Shown: positions 23,301 to 32,046 of the stretch, one piece after another
Position numbering within the stretch: the stretch's first letter is position 1
Layout of the letters: every line of letters starts with the position of its first letter
Source: a virus
Length of the DNA stretch: 47,433 nucleotides
Direction: 5' to 3' (one strand)
Virus record (IMG/VR): IMGVR_UViG_3300046660_000034
Location: 1 to 47,433 of that record
Notes under the pieces: model-generated
What the model saw: the letters and a program-made list of their open reading frames with translations, nothing else
Told to the model about the DNA's origin: nothing
The model's database searches: none
Program-made: the position numbers and the translations under genes

Positions 23301-24163
23301 TGGCCGAACCAGTCTGGCTGACTAAGGCGAAGACCTTACCGGCCGGACAGTCAATGCGGATTGAGTGCTGCTCGGCTGACCGGTCGATGCTCGTAGGCAA
23401 TACACGCAAAGGCTATACCGGATACTGTTTCCGGTGTCGCGATCCACTATTCCAGCCGCACGGTGAGTTCAGTCTTGCCACGCTGGCTAGACGCAGGGCG
23501 GAACTCGCTCTAGTGCAGGACCGCACAGTCCAATTACCCCGTGACTTTACGCTAGAGATACCGACAGATGAGGCCATTTGGCTATACAAGGCGGGTATAT
23601 CCTCAGAAATAGCTAGGTACTACGGGATTGGATGGTCTGAATATCTAGGGCGAGTTATCGTTCCAACCTATGCGAATGGCGAGCTAGTCGCCTACACAGC
23701 GAGGCTACAGCATGGAAGACCTAAGTACATCGAGAAATCCCTCGATCCTACTGGCTGCGTTTTTGTGGCGGCACCAGCTTTGCTTCTTCCCTCCTACCGG
23801 GATTGGGCACACACACAGGGACCGGATGCGGTACTTGTCGAGGACAACTTGTCAGCCATCAGGGTTGGCAGAGTGGCGCGACACGTCGTTTCACTCATGG
23901 GCACGTCTGCGAATGCACGGCAACTATCTAAAGCCCTCGCCGGTCATGCAGGCTTACAACCGGATGCTATGGGTGTGGTTGTTGTTTGGCTTGACCCAGA
24001 CAAACCCGGACGCTCTGCGTCAAGCCGCGTATGCGATGCACTACGGATGCTCGGCTATGAGGTTCGCGAGGTCAAATCAGATCGTGATCCCAAGCTATAT
24101 GCTAACCGGGACATAAAGGAGTTTCTTACACTTGATCGACATAGTTCTGCTGCGGTTGATTAA
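23300..24163 (+). CDS. DNA primase (zinc-binding plus TOPRIM domains), separate from helicase
   Basis: The protein has 287 residues from ATG 23300 (TAATG overlap). A zinc-binding region has Cys23-Cys24 and Cys43-x2-Cys46 (GYTGYCFRC), like T7 gp4 but with the first Cys pair adjacent. The TOPRIM domain shows AVLVEDNLSAI (conserved Glu) and VVWLDPDKPGR (Asp-x-Asp). It makes RNA primers for lagging-strand synthesis. In T7 primase and helicase are one protein; here they are two overlapping genes. Confidence 0.88.
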   Translation: MAEPVWLTKAKTLPAGQSMRIECCSADRSMLVGNTRKGYTGYCFRCRDPLFQPHGEFSLATLARRRAELALVQDRTVQLPRDFTLEIPTDEAIWLYKAGISSEIARYYGIGWSEYLGRVIVPTYANGELVAYTARLQHGRPKYIEKSLDPTGCVFVAAPALLLPSYRDWAHTQGPDAVLVEDNLSAIRVGRVARHVVSLMGTSANARQLSKALAGHAGLQPDAMGVVVVWLDPDKPGRSASSRVCDALRMLGYEVREVKSDRDPKLYANRDIKEFLTLDRHSSAAVD

Positions 24164-25394
24164 ACACCGCAAAGAATGGTCGATGCTGAAAGACGTAATA
24201 CCGAAGTCCAACCTCAGCGACGAGACACTAGCTCTTGTCGCGGACTTCGGGAAGTACTTTGAGGCGTATCCATCGCATGAGATACTGGACTTGCTTACCT
24301 TCATGCCCAAGTTTCGCACTTGGCATGCTGGAATTAGCGACGATCAGTTCGCATCATACACCGCTATCCTGCGTAACATCAGTCCGGAACCGGACGAAGA
24401 CCAGCGGCGGAACATCCTTCAAGACCTAGCTGACATCGAGTTGATGACCAAGGTGGCGAACACTATCGAGGCGTTCAAGGACGGCGACGTAGCGGACCCA
24501 TACAGCAGCATCACCGAACAGCTTGACAACTACCGGAAACGGCGTGGCCTCAAGGTCATGACGTACATTGACACGCCTATTGGCGACCTGTTGCAACAGG
24601 AGTTCGATGATGCCGGTGTGAAGTGGCGATTGAATGCGCTGAACAACAGCACACGACCGCTAAGGCCGGGAGACTTCGGCATTGTTGCCGGACGACCCGA
24701 CCAAGGCAAGACAACATTCATTACTAGCGAGGCGACCTATTGGGCACCTCAGCTACCGGAAGACCTGAACGTCATCTGGTTGAACAACGAAGGGCCGGGA
24801 GACAGAATTATCCCACGGCTCTACCAGTCTGCCCTTGGCATCAGCATGAGCGAGATGAAGCTTATGCACAGCGAAGGGAAACTTGTCGACGCCTACCGGG
24901 CAAAGATCGGTGGACGACTAGACAAGATACGGGTGTTCGATATCCACGGAAAGACCACTGGCATGGTGGCTAACATCCTGGAAGAGAACAAGGCAGGCAT
25001 AGCAATTTTCGACATGATCGATAACATCCACGGCTTTGGAGATGCTGCGCGTACCGACCTGATGCTTGAGAAGATGTACCAGTGGGCCAGAGAGCTTATG
25101 GTGCGCCTCAACTGCATCGGCATCGCTACCAGTCAGATCAGTCAGGACGGCGACGATATGCGCTTCCCTGCCCTACCAATGCTCAAGGATAGTAAGACCG
25201 GCAAGCAGGGAGCATGTGACTTCCAGCTTATGATCGGCTCGATCAGCGACCCGGCGTTTGTACACAGCCGCTTCCTGTCCCTTCCCAAGAACAAGCTCAT
25301 GCGCCCAGACGGTAAGAAAGACCCGAAGGCCGAAGTCAATTTCGATCCCGTACGAGCAAGGTACGAGGACGCACAGATGGAACTCACTCCATGA
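24132..25394 (+). CDS. Replicative DnaB-type helicase
   Basis: Up to 420 residues from TTG 24132, ten bases after AAAGGAG; ATG 24183 (403 residues) is the alternative but has a weak ribosome site. Walker A GRPDQGKTT has its Lys at residue 193, Walker B is AIFDMIDNIHG, and a sensor-like segment is GIATSQISQDGDD. It is the hexameric 5'-3' fork helicase. The N-terminal about 150 residues would contact the separate primase. It overlaps the primase gene by 32 bases if TTG is used and ends four bases into the next gene. Confidence 0.9.
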   Translation: MIDIVLLRLIKHRKEWSMLKDVIPKSNLSDETLALVADFGKYFEAYPSHEILDLLTFMPKFRTWHAGISDDQFASYTAILRNISPEPDEDQRRNILQDLADIELMTKVANTIEAFKDGDVADPYSSITEQLDNYRKRRGLKVMTYIDTPIGDLLQQEFDDAGVKWRLNALNNSTRPLRPGDFGIVAGRPDQGKTTFITSEATYWAPQLPEDLNVIWLNNEGPGDRIIPRLYQSALGISMSEMKLMHSEGKLVDAYRAKIGGRLDKIRVFDIHGKTTGMVANILEENKAGIAIFDMIDNIHGFGDAARTDLMLEKMYQWARELMVRLNCIGIATSQISQDGDDMRFPALPMLKDSKTGKQGACDFQLMIGSISDPAFVHSRFLSLPKNKLMRPDGKKDPKAEVNFDPVRARYEDAQMELTP

Positions 25395-26992
25395 CAAAGT
25401 GGTCCGAACTCTCTGCTGAGAAGCGAGAGGAATACAACGCGGCCAAGCGCAAGGCGCGGGCTGCGCGGAAGAAGATCGGATGGCTCAAGCCTGAGCAGTC
25501 CGACAAGAAACGCGCTGACGCCGATCCTCGTCCGATTGCGGGCGGTTCTATCCCCGATCCCTCGGAGAAGCGGCCAAGGCTTCCCGGTAAGCGGTTCATC
25601 CTCACCAGCGCACAGAACAACACCACGCTACACGAGGACTTCTGGAATGCGCTACAGACTTTTGCAGCAGAGCGAGGTGCTACGCTGCTGGTCAGCCGTT
25701 ATACCTATAACAAGAACGCATGGCGCAGTGCTAGCGCTCACGACGAAGGCGTCAATGCCACGGAGGACAGTGACAGCATCTGGTATGATCCTCGGATTAC
25801 GCCATACCTGTGTGACAGACAGGTCAAACTTGCAGACGACTTGGTATTCTGCGGTGAGTTGGATATCCTCCCCACCGCTGCAACGCCCCTCGAAAGCCTA
25901 CGTTCCTACACCGGTCAAAATTCCGGTATTGTGCCTCATGCAAAGGTACACATGGTTAGCCAAGCAACAATGCTGGACGACCCTGCCAAGCTCATGTACA
26001 GCACCGGAACTGTTACCCTGCGAAACTACATTGACCGCAAAGCAGGACAGGTGGCAACTTTCCACCATATGTTTGCTGCACTCTATGTGGAGGTAGACGA
26101 GGACGGTGACTGGTTCGCACGGCAGCTAATTGCCGATGACAACGGCGTGTTCTACGACCTAGACACGGCGTACGGCCCAGGCTGGTCCAAACCGGCAACC
26201 GACTTCGGAGATACAGTCGTCACCCTTGGCGACATCCACGTCGAGAAGGTTGACGCAGTTGCACTATCTGGTGCAATCGAGATGACGCAGTTCGTGAGGG
26301 CTAGGCATGCTACGGTGCATGACCTTGAGGACTTCACGCACAGAAATCACCACAACATCAACGACCCGTACTTCCTAGTCGAGCAGCACTTCCAAGGTGT
26401 CAAGTCGGTGGAAGCGGGCATGGCTATGGGCGCTCGTCTCTTGGCCGGTCTGCATAGAGCACTGCCTGATACGCAGTTGATCGTCATCAGATCGAACCAC
26501 GATCAAGCATTCGAGCGGTGGCTCAAGAATAGTACAGCCTTCTCTGATCCGGCCAACGCTCCATACTGGTGCACGGCTAACGCAGCGAAGCTCAACGCTA
26601 TTCGCCACGGCAAGGAACTGGATGTCTTCGTATGGGCCATGCACTACGCTGCTGCCTACGAAGGCTTCCCGCTGACGAACGTACGCTTTGTACAAGAGGA
26701 CGAAAGCGTTGTCATTAACGACATCGAACACGGGATGCATGGGCATCGTGGACCGAACGGGGCGAAGGGCAATCCAAAGTCGTTCCGGCAGATGGGTCGA
26801 AAGGTCAATACTGCTCACACTCACAGTGCTGGCATCATTGATGGGGTCTGGACAGCCGGAACTCTCAGCCTACTACGCCTTGGCTACAATGCAGGCCCAA
26901 GCTCGTGGTCTCATTCCAGCATTATCACGTATCCGTCGGGCAAACGAGCGATCGTTACGCAACGTGGTGCGAAATGGAGGGCAATAGCATGA
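25391..26992 (+). CDS. Calcineurin-like metallophosphoesterase
   Basis: The protein has 533 residues. A very basic N-terminus (residues 10-70) precedes the enzyme. Metal-binding motifs in order: GDIHVEK (Asp-x-His, about 277-283), VIRSNHDQAF (Asn-His-Asp), HGMHGHRG and AHTHSAGI (His-x-His). Such enzymes act as phosphodiesterases or nucleases on DNA or nucleotides. The location between helicase and nucleotide-pool genes suggests a role in DNA metabolism; the substrate cannot be read from sequence. Confidence 0.75.
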   Translation: MTKWSELSAEKREEYNAAKRKARAARKKIGWLKPEQSDKKRADADPRPIAGGSIPDPSEKRPRLPGKRFILTSAQNNTTLHEDFWNALQTFAAERGATLLVSRYTYNKNAWRSASAHDEGVNATEDSDSIWYDPRITPYLCDRQVKLADDLVFCGELDILPTAATPLESLRSYTGQNSGIVPHAKVHMVSQATMLDDPAKLMYSTGTVTLRNYIDRKAGQVATFHHMFAALYVEVDEDGDWFARQLIADDNGVFYDLDTAYGPGWSKPATDFGDTVVTLGDIHVEKVDAVALSGAIEMTQFVRARHATVHDLEDFTHRNHHNINDPYFLVEQHFQGVKSVEAGMAMGARLLAGLHRALPDTQLIVIRSNHDQAFERWLKNSTAFSDPANAPYWCTANAAKLNAIRHGKELDVFVWAMHYAAAYEGFPLTNVRFVQEDESVVINDIEHGMHGHRGPNGAKGNPKSFRQMGRKVNTAHTHSAGIIDGVWTAGTLSLLRLGYNAGPSSWSHSSIITYPSGKRAIVTQRGAKWRAIA

Positions 26993-27363
26993 ACGATCAG
27001 ACACAGAAGAAGGACGGCGGCAAGTCCGATCCACTGATGGTGGAAGAGGATTTGGTACTGGCTCTTGAGGCAGTCAACCGCGTACTGGACTACGGTAAGG
27101 CCAAGTATGGTTCGCGAGGCGGCTGGAAGGCCGTGGACATTGGGCGGTACAGGTCAGCACAAGCCCGTCATCGCCGCGAGGTTATGAAGGAAGGCGAGTA
27201 CAGCACCGACGAAGAGAGCGGCCTGCTGCATCTTGCACACGAGGCATGCAACGCCTTGTTCGTCCTACAGACTGCACTGTCTAGGGTAACTCCCCGTAGA
27301 CGCGAGCAGTATAACACATTCAATCAACCGGAGCCTATCAATGGGAAAAATACGGGTAGCTGA
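26989..27363 (+). CDS. MazG-like dATP/dGTP diphosphohydrolase family protein
   Basis: The protein has 124 residues from ATG 26989 (ATGA overlap). The pattern KKDGGKSDPLMV, then VLDYGKAKYGSRGGW, then RHRREVMKEGE and HLAHEACNALFVL, matches the DUF5664-type family that hydrolyses dATP/dGTP. It would adjust the nucleotide pool. It overlaps an HD-domain hydrolase gene by 23 bases. The family call is from memory of the pattern; activity is not certain. Confidence 0.65.
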   Translation: MNDQTQKKDGGKSDPLMVEEDLVLALEAVNRVLDYGKAKYGSRGGWKAVDIGRYRSAQARHRREVMKEGEYSTDEESGLLHLAHEACNALFVLQTALSRVTPRRREQYNTFNQPEPINGKNTGS

Positions 27364-27958
27364 TGGCACCCTTGTTGACCCGTACGCACCAACCGCTGCT
27401 GATGTCAAGCTGGACGTGTTCGCACACAGCTTGGCACAGTTGGCTCGGTTTACGGGACACGCAAAGTTCCCGTTCAGCGTCGGTCAACATACGATCAACC
27501 TATGCGACACAATGGGTCGCATATTCACCAACCGACAGACTACCACCCGCTACCATGTCAAACGGGCTGCGTTGTCCCACGACATGAGCGAAGTATGGTT
27601 CAACGACCTATCTTCACCGGTCAAGAAGGAGAACCCAGACTACCGGGAAGCGGAGCATCAGGCCGGTCTGTTCATTGCACATGTGCTCAAGGTTCCAACC
27701 GATGCACTGATGCTGCTCGACCCGTACGACAAGCGTATGTACAAGAACGAGCGCACGGCGTTGTTCCCGGTCATCGACGGGGAAGGTATGGGCGACAACT
27801 ACATACCTATCGGTGACCATTACATCGGCAGTCATGCGTTCATCGAAATGAACTGGCGCAGTGTGCGGGCCTCTCTTTGGTCGCACTACGAATACTACTT
27901 TCCGGAACATACGGACTTTGTACCGTTCTGGCGGCGCAAGGAGTTCATCCTTGGGTAA
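27341..27958 (+). CDS. HD-domain phosphohydrolase (YfbR-like)
   Basis: The protein has 205 residues. ATG 27341 is seven bases after GGAG and lies inside the preceding gene. Metal ligands appear as VGQHTINLC (His) and AALSHDMSEVWFNDLSSPVKK (His-Asp), the classical signature of phage HD nucleotidases acting on deoxynucleotides. A later HYIGSHAFIEMNW segment may help bind substrate. It forms a cassette with the MazG-like gene. A DatZ-like dATPase is possible, but no PurZ is present. Confidence 0.8.
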   Translation: MGKIRVADGTLVDPYAPTAADVKLDVFAHSLAQLARFTGHAKFPFSVGQHTINLCDTMGRIFTNRQTTTRYHVKRAALSHDMSEVWFNDLSSPVKKENPDYREAEHQAGLFIAHVLKVPTDALMLLDPYDKRMYKNERTALFPVIDGEGMGDNYIPIGDHYIGSHAFIEMNWRSVRASLWSHYEYYFPEHTDFVPFWRRKEFILG

Positions 27959-28865
27959 CGCGACAATCGAACTTGCGAGGACGGAGTACCGTCCAGACAA
28001 GATGGAATATCCAGCGGCTGTGTCGCTGAAACTGGACGGCGTACCCGGTGTGTTCATCGGGAACAGGATGCCACAGACGCGGCAAGGAACGGACATCAGG
28101 TCAGTGGCGCATATCCAGAACTGGATTGTGCAGAACCTGCCGCCAGCCGTAGGCATCGTTGGAGAGCTTTATGATCCAGTGCTCAAGTTCAAGATCATCA
28201 GCGGCCAAGTCCGCGATACCAAACAGCAACACAGCAATCTCGTGCTGCATGCGTTCGACCTGTTCGTGCCGGATAATCCTACTGCGAAGTGGGGCCAGCG
28301 CACCGAAGCACTGCGCCTCATCCTTGAGGACGTGGCCGGTAAGCTCGGAAAGCATCCGAATGATCTACCGGTTGTCCGCATCCCTCAAATCATAGTTCAG
28401 AACGAGCAGGAAGCACGGGACGCACACGACGCCATCATGGCAGCGAACCCGGATGCAGAAGGCACGATCTTGACGAGCTTGTCTAAAGTCTGGTCGCCCA
28501 ATGACCGGCTATGGACGACGCAGAAGTGCAAGCCGGAACCTACCATCGACGTGGAAATCATCGGCTTCCAAGAGGCTGTAGACGAGGACGGCGTAGGGCT
28601 TGGGCGTGTAGGTCGATTGATCGCCACGCTCAACCGTATCGGCAAGGACGGTAAGCAGACGTACGCACAGATCGGGATCGGTCCTGGCAGGCTTACGCAC
28701 AAGGAAGCCAAGCAGTTATGGCTTGACTACAAGGCAGGCAAATACGTTCGGCGCATTGCCGAGGTGAAGTACATGAAGGACGACAGTTATGACGCACTCC
28801 GCCAACCCACCTTCCAGCGGTGGCGGGACGACAAGTCAGAAGCAGACGTTCTCGACGCGGCTTAG
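27951..28865 (+). CDS. ATP-dependent DNA ligase
   Basis: The protein has 304 residues from TTG 27951, seven bases after AAGGAG; this overlaps the HD gene by eight bases. The nucleotidyl-lysine motif SLKLDG has Lys27, followed by GELYDP (motif III), DAEGTILTS (motif IV) and QKCKPEPTIDVEIIGF (motif V). A small C-terminal OB-fold domain completes a T7-ligase-sized enzyme. It joins Okazaki fragments. Confidence 0.85.
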   Translation: MGNATIELARTEYRPDKMEYPAAVSLKLDGVPGVFIGNRMPQTRQGTDIRSVAHIQNWIVQNLPPAVGIVGELYDPVLKFKIISGQVRDTKQQHSNLVLHAFDLFVPDNPTAKWGQRTEALRLILEDVAGKLGKHPNDLPVVRIPQIIVQNEQEARDAHDAIMAANPDAEGTILTSLSKVWSPNDRLWTTQKCKPEPTIDVEIIGFQEAVDEDGVGLGRVGRLIATLNRIGKDGKQTYAQIGIGPGRLTHKEAKQLWLDYKAGKYVRRIAEVKYMKDDSYDALRQPTFQRWRDDKSEADVLDAA

Positions 28866-28986
28866 GCTTGAGTGGGAAGTCCTGATCGATGGTCAGTGGC
28901 TTCCCTACGACATGCAACCGGGAGACAGGACAGTATGGAGGCACTCGCCATCGGCGGTTCCTGTGCGGTACTTGGACTTGGAATAG
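28789..28986 (+). CDS. Small protein of unknown function overlapping ligase 3' end (65 aa)
   Basis: ATG 28789 has AAGGA eight bases upstream and overlaps the ligase by 77 bases in another frame. The part beyond the ligase (LRLEWEVLIDGQWLPYDM, RYLDLE) looks protein-like. The overlap region is less convincing, so the start is uncertain. Confidence 0.45.
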   Translation: MTHSANPPSSGGGTTSQKQTFSTRLRLEWEVLIDGQWLPYDMQPGDRTVWRHSPSAVPVRYLDLE

Positions 28987-29036
28987 CCTACGTCCGCTTC
29001 CTACTAGACACCTATCATCTCATAAAGGAGAACTGA
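28935..29036 (+). CDS. Single-span membrane microprotein (33 aa)
   Basis: ATG 28935 follows GGAGACAGGACAGT, in a different frame from the 65-residue gene it overlaps. It starts MEALAIGGSCAVLGLGIAYV, an uninterrupted hydrophobic helix, then RFLLDTYHLIKEN. It ends one base before the next ATG. It is too short for homology by eye; topology and position support it. Confidence 0.4.
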   Translation: MEALAIGGSCAVLGLGIAYVRFLLDTYHLIKEN

Positions 29037-29037
29037 T

Positions 29038-29466
29038 ATGAAGGTCGATACGATCGACATCATCATGACGCTTGGCGTTCCGTACCTGATCGGAGGTTCC
29101 TATGTGGTATCCCCGGTGCACGCTAACGACCTGGATATCTGCGTACACGAGTACAACTACGACGATAAGTTCAGGGATCGTCTGTATGCCAAAGGCTTCT
29201 TTGCGCTGAGCCAAGGAGACGAGAAGTACGACGAGATAGATCATATGCGGATCATCGACATCTACGAGGGCGTCGTCAAAGGCGAAAAGTGGAACATCAT
29301 CGTTGTCGGTGCTGTGTTCTGGCCTGCGTATGTCGGCGCAGTCAATACAATGACCAGCGACCCGCACCTGTACATGCAGCGCGATCAAAGGGTTGCACTG
29401 CATCGTGCTCTGTCGAGAGAGGTCGCCGCGATAGCAAGGGTGGAGCTACCAGAAGGAGCCGCCTGA
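29038..29466 (+). CDS. Nucleotidyltransferase-fold protein
   Basis: The protein has 142 residues, ATG 29038 after AAGGAGAACTGAT. It has the fold signature Gly19-Gly20-Ser21 followed ten residues later by Asp31-x-Asp33 (LIGGSYVV...NDLDICV), the metal-binding pair of pol-beta-like nucleotidyltransferases. A third acidic strand, HMRIIDIYEG, follows. It lies directly before DNA polymerase (TGATG overlap). Substrate unknown; RNA, DNA or protein are all possible. Confidence 0.6.
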   Translation: MKVDTIDIIMTLGVPYLIGGSYVVSPVHANDLDICVHEYNYDDKFRDRLYAKGFFALSQGDEKYDEIDHMRIIDIYEGVVKGEKWNIIVVGAVFWPAYVGAVNTMTSDPHLYMQRDQRVALHRALSREVAAIARVELPEGAA

Positions 29467-31892
29467 TGTACATGATCTTCGACCTTGAGACAACCATCCA
29501 CGAACGGTACAAGCGTAAGGCCAATCCTTGGTACGAGGAAAACTGGATCGTCGCGCACGGATGGAAGTTCGAGGGCGACAAGTACTGTAGTTGGAAATAC
29601 TACAACGAGAAGCAACGCGAGGGCCGCTGGATTGTCATCCCAGACAATGTAACGGTCATCGTAGGACACAACATCAAGTTCGACCTGACCTGGGAAATGG
29701 TCATGGGCAACCCGTACTTGAAAGCATTCCTAAAGCGTGGGGGTAAGATATGGTGCACCCAATACGCTGAGTACCTACTAGGCGCGCAAGTACAGGAAGT
29801 GCAGATGAATGCACTGACCGACGTTGCACCGAAGTACGGAGGCACCAAGAAGATAGATGCTGTCAAAGCCATGTGGGATGAGGGCATCAATACACCGGAC
29901 ATACCGGAAGACTTGCTCATTGACTACTTGGTTGGCACTGAGGAAGAAGGACGGAACGCTGGTGACATTGGTAATACTGAGCTTATATACCTTGGCCAAC
30001 GTGCTGAGGTTGTCAAGCAAGGCATGCTTAAGATGGTTGAAGACCGTATGGACGGTCTGCTGGCAACAACCGAAATGGAATTCCGTGGCCTCAAGGTCGA
30101 TGTACAAGAGGCTGGACGCCGGTTGGCTGTACTGTCTGCCGACCTTGCAAAAGCAGAGGCCGAACTACTCACCTACATCCCGGTCGATCTACCATTCGAG
30201 TTCAACTGGAACAGCCCGATACACTCGTCTGCCCTGATCTTCGGAGGTACTGCCAAGTATGAGAAACCAGCGAACTATATCGATGAGAAGACAGGCGAAC
30301 TCGCTCGCCTCAAAGCATCAGAAGTCAGGGCACTATTTACAGCGAACGGGAACACGATCCCAGTGGCGTTTGCTGCGTGTCACGGATACGACGAAGTGCG
30401 GATGCTCTACTACCTCGATACTCCTGTTGGACGGCTATGGCAGGACACGTTTGGCGGTGGTGCGAAGAAGGGAACCGGCAAGACACGTAAAGTCGATGTG
30501 CCCGGAGAACTCAAGACCCGCATTACTGAGTTCACCTATACGTTCCCCGGCCATACCAAGGCTCGTGAAGAGTGGGCTACGAGCCGCAATGACGCTCTAG
30601 GCGCGCCGGTCTACTCGACCAGCAGCGAGGTCATGGAGGCGCTTGGTAAGCGCAACGTGCCGTTCACCAAGGCTTTGTCGCATAAGATGAAGCTGGATAA
30701 GGAGATCGGCACTTACTACTACAAGGTGGACAAGAAGGGTAAAGCCTCTGGTCTGCTTGTCAGTGTGCAGGTTGAGGATCACATGATCCACCATAACCTG
30801 AACCATACCAGCACGGTTACTACCCGACTGTCTTCTTCTGGTAGCGGCGGGAACCTACAGAACTTGCCGCGTAAGGACGAGGACGACAAGACCGGGGAAC
30901 AGAAATCCCAGGTCAAGAAGATGTTCGTTAGCCGGTTCACGGAAGCATATTGCCTAGCTCATGGCCTACCGTGGCGGGGCGCTGGCACCGGTCGCAAGGT
31001 CGAGGCCGACTACAGCCAGCTTGAAGTTGTGGTGCAGGGCGTCCTGTCCAAAGACCCGCAGCTTTGCGAGGACTTGCGGCAGAAGATCGACTTCCATTGC
31101 AAGCGCGTCTCAGCCAAGCACGGTATTAGCTACGCCGATGCAGTCCAGTGGTGCAAGAAGGGCGTCTCGATGCCTGCCTTGGAAGCCAAGGGATTGACCG
31201 GCAAGGTGGAGCGTACGAAGTGCAAAATCTTCTCGTTCCAACGGGCGTACGGCGCTGGCGCTGAGACCATCGCAGAAGAAACCGGAATGGCTGTTGATGA
31301 AGTCAAGGAGCTTATGCGCCTTGAGGATGAGATGTATCCCGGCGTTGTGTACTTCAATCAGGAAGTCAGCGCCGCATGCAGTCAGTCCGCACGACCATTC
31401 AATGCTGTTAAGGAAGACGGATCATGGGGAACGTTCAGACGTGGTTACTGGCGTGCACCTACTGGCACGTTGTACTCTTGGCGCACATACGAAGCGCAGG
31501 GTTGGCAGAAGAAGCGCGGTATCAGCGACAGCTTCAATCCACCAGAGCAGAAGAACTATCCAACTCAGGGTACAGGCGGCGAGTTCGTTCAAGCAATCCT
31601 CGGCTTGCTGGTACGCCACTTCATTGCCACGGACTTCTACGGCGGTAAAGCGTTCCTAGTGAACACTGTGCACGACTGCGTATGGGTTGATTGCCACAGC
31701 GATGTTCTCGATCAGGTCTGCGCTGACATCAAACGTATCATGGAGAGCATACCGGACTACTACAACGAGCGGTACGACATGGGCATTACGGTGCCCTTCC
31801 CGGTCGAGGTGGAGCAAGGGCTTAACATGAACGACCTGTCGCATTGGCACCCTGCCAACGACAACGAGCATGGTCAGGCGGTGGCGGCTTAG
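29466..31892 (+). CDS. DNA polymerase, family A, T7 gp5-like
   Basis: The protein has 808 residues from ATG 29466. The N-terminal 3'-5' exonuclease has Asp6-x-Glu8 (IFDLETT) and Asn69-x3-Asp73 (GHNIKFD). The polymerase domain has motif A around Asp515 (VEADYSQLE), motif B with Lys/Phe/Tyr-Gly (KCKIFSFQRAYGAGAE) and motif C His736-Asp737 (NTVHDCVWVD). It copies the phage genome, in T7 with host thioredoxin; a thioredoxin-binding loop cannot be judged here. A phage promoter follows immediately after its stop codon. Confidence 0.95.
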   Translation: MYMIFDLETTIHERYKRKANPWYEENWIVAHGWKFEGDKYCSWKYYNEKQREGRWIVIPDNVTVIVGHNIKFDLTWEMVMGNPYLKAFLKRGGKIWCTQYAEYLLGAQVQEVQMNALTDVAPKYGGTKKIDAVKAMWDEGINTPDIPEDLLIDYLVGTEEEGRNAGDIGNTELIYLGQRAEVVKQGMLKMVEDRMDGLLATTEMEFRGLKVDVQEAGRRLAVLSADLAKAEAELLTYIPVDLPFEFNWNSPIHSSALIFGGTAKYEKPANYIDEKTGELARLKASEVRALFTANGNTIPVAFAACHGYDEVRMLYYLDTPVGRLWQDTFGGGAKKGTGKTRKVDVPGELKTRITEFTYTFPGHTKAREEWATSRNDALGAPVYSTSSEVMEALGKRNVPFTKALSHKMKLDKEIGTYYYKVDKKGKASGLLVSVQVEDHMIHHNLNHTSTVTTRLSSSGSGGNLQNLPRKDEDDKTGEQKSQVKKMFVSRFTEAYCLAHGLPWRGAGTGRKVEADYSQLEVVVQGVLSKDPQLCEDLRQKIDFHCKRVSAKHGISYADAVQWCKKGVSMPALEAKGLTGKVERTKCKIFSFQRAYGAGAETIAEETGMAVDEVKELMRLEDEMYPGVVYFNQEVSAACSQSARPFNAVKEDGSWGTFRRGYWRAPTGTLYSWRTYEAQGWQKKRGISDSFNPPEQKNYPTQGTGGEFVQAILGLLVRHFIATDFYGGKAFLVNTVHDCVWVDCHSDVLDQVCADIKRIMESIPDYYNERYDMGITVPFPVEVEQGLNMNDLSHWHPANDNEHGQAVAA

Positions 31893-31899
31893 GCCGTCG

Positions 31900-31918
31900 C
31901 TTCCGGACCCTTTTAGGA
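31900..31918 (+). promoter_or_regulatory. Phage RNA polymerase promoter P3
   Basis: An exact match to the 19-bp consensus, starting eight bases after the DNA polymerase stop. It should drive the gene at 32047 and onwards through the exonuclease/RNA polymerase genes. An AT-rich tract follows directly, as for P2. Confidence 0.9.
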
Positions 31919-31920
31919 TG

Positions 31921-31996
31921 GGAGATATATAGTATATCAGTATAAGCTAGTATTAACTGGTATATAATACAGTACACTATCCTGTATATTAACTAG
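31921..31996. other. AT-rich tract behind promoter P3, candidate secondary origin
   Basis: About 75 bases of TA-rich sequence with overlapping GTATAT/AGTATA words and almost no G or C runs. The promoter-plus-AT-tract arrangement is the same as at 14727-15065. It could also be simply an untranslated leader. Confidence 0.4.
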
Positions 31997-32046
31997 GGCA
32001 TCAATAGGTATTGCACCCGAACAGCCCGCAACGAAGGAAGACTAGT

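Noticed and set aside
26989-27958. A complete 2-aminoadenine (Z-DNA) synthesis pathway
   Set aside because: No PurZ-like adenylosuccinate synthetase relative is encoded, and the DNA polymerase is an ordinary T7-type enzyme, so only a distant similarity to MazZ/DatZ remains.
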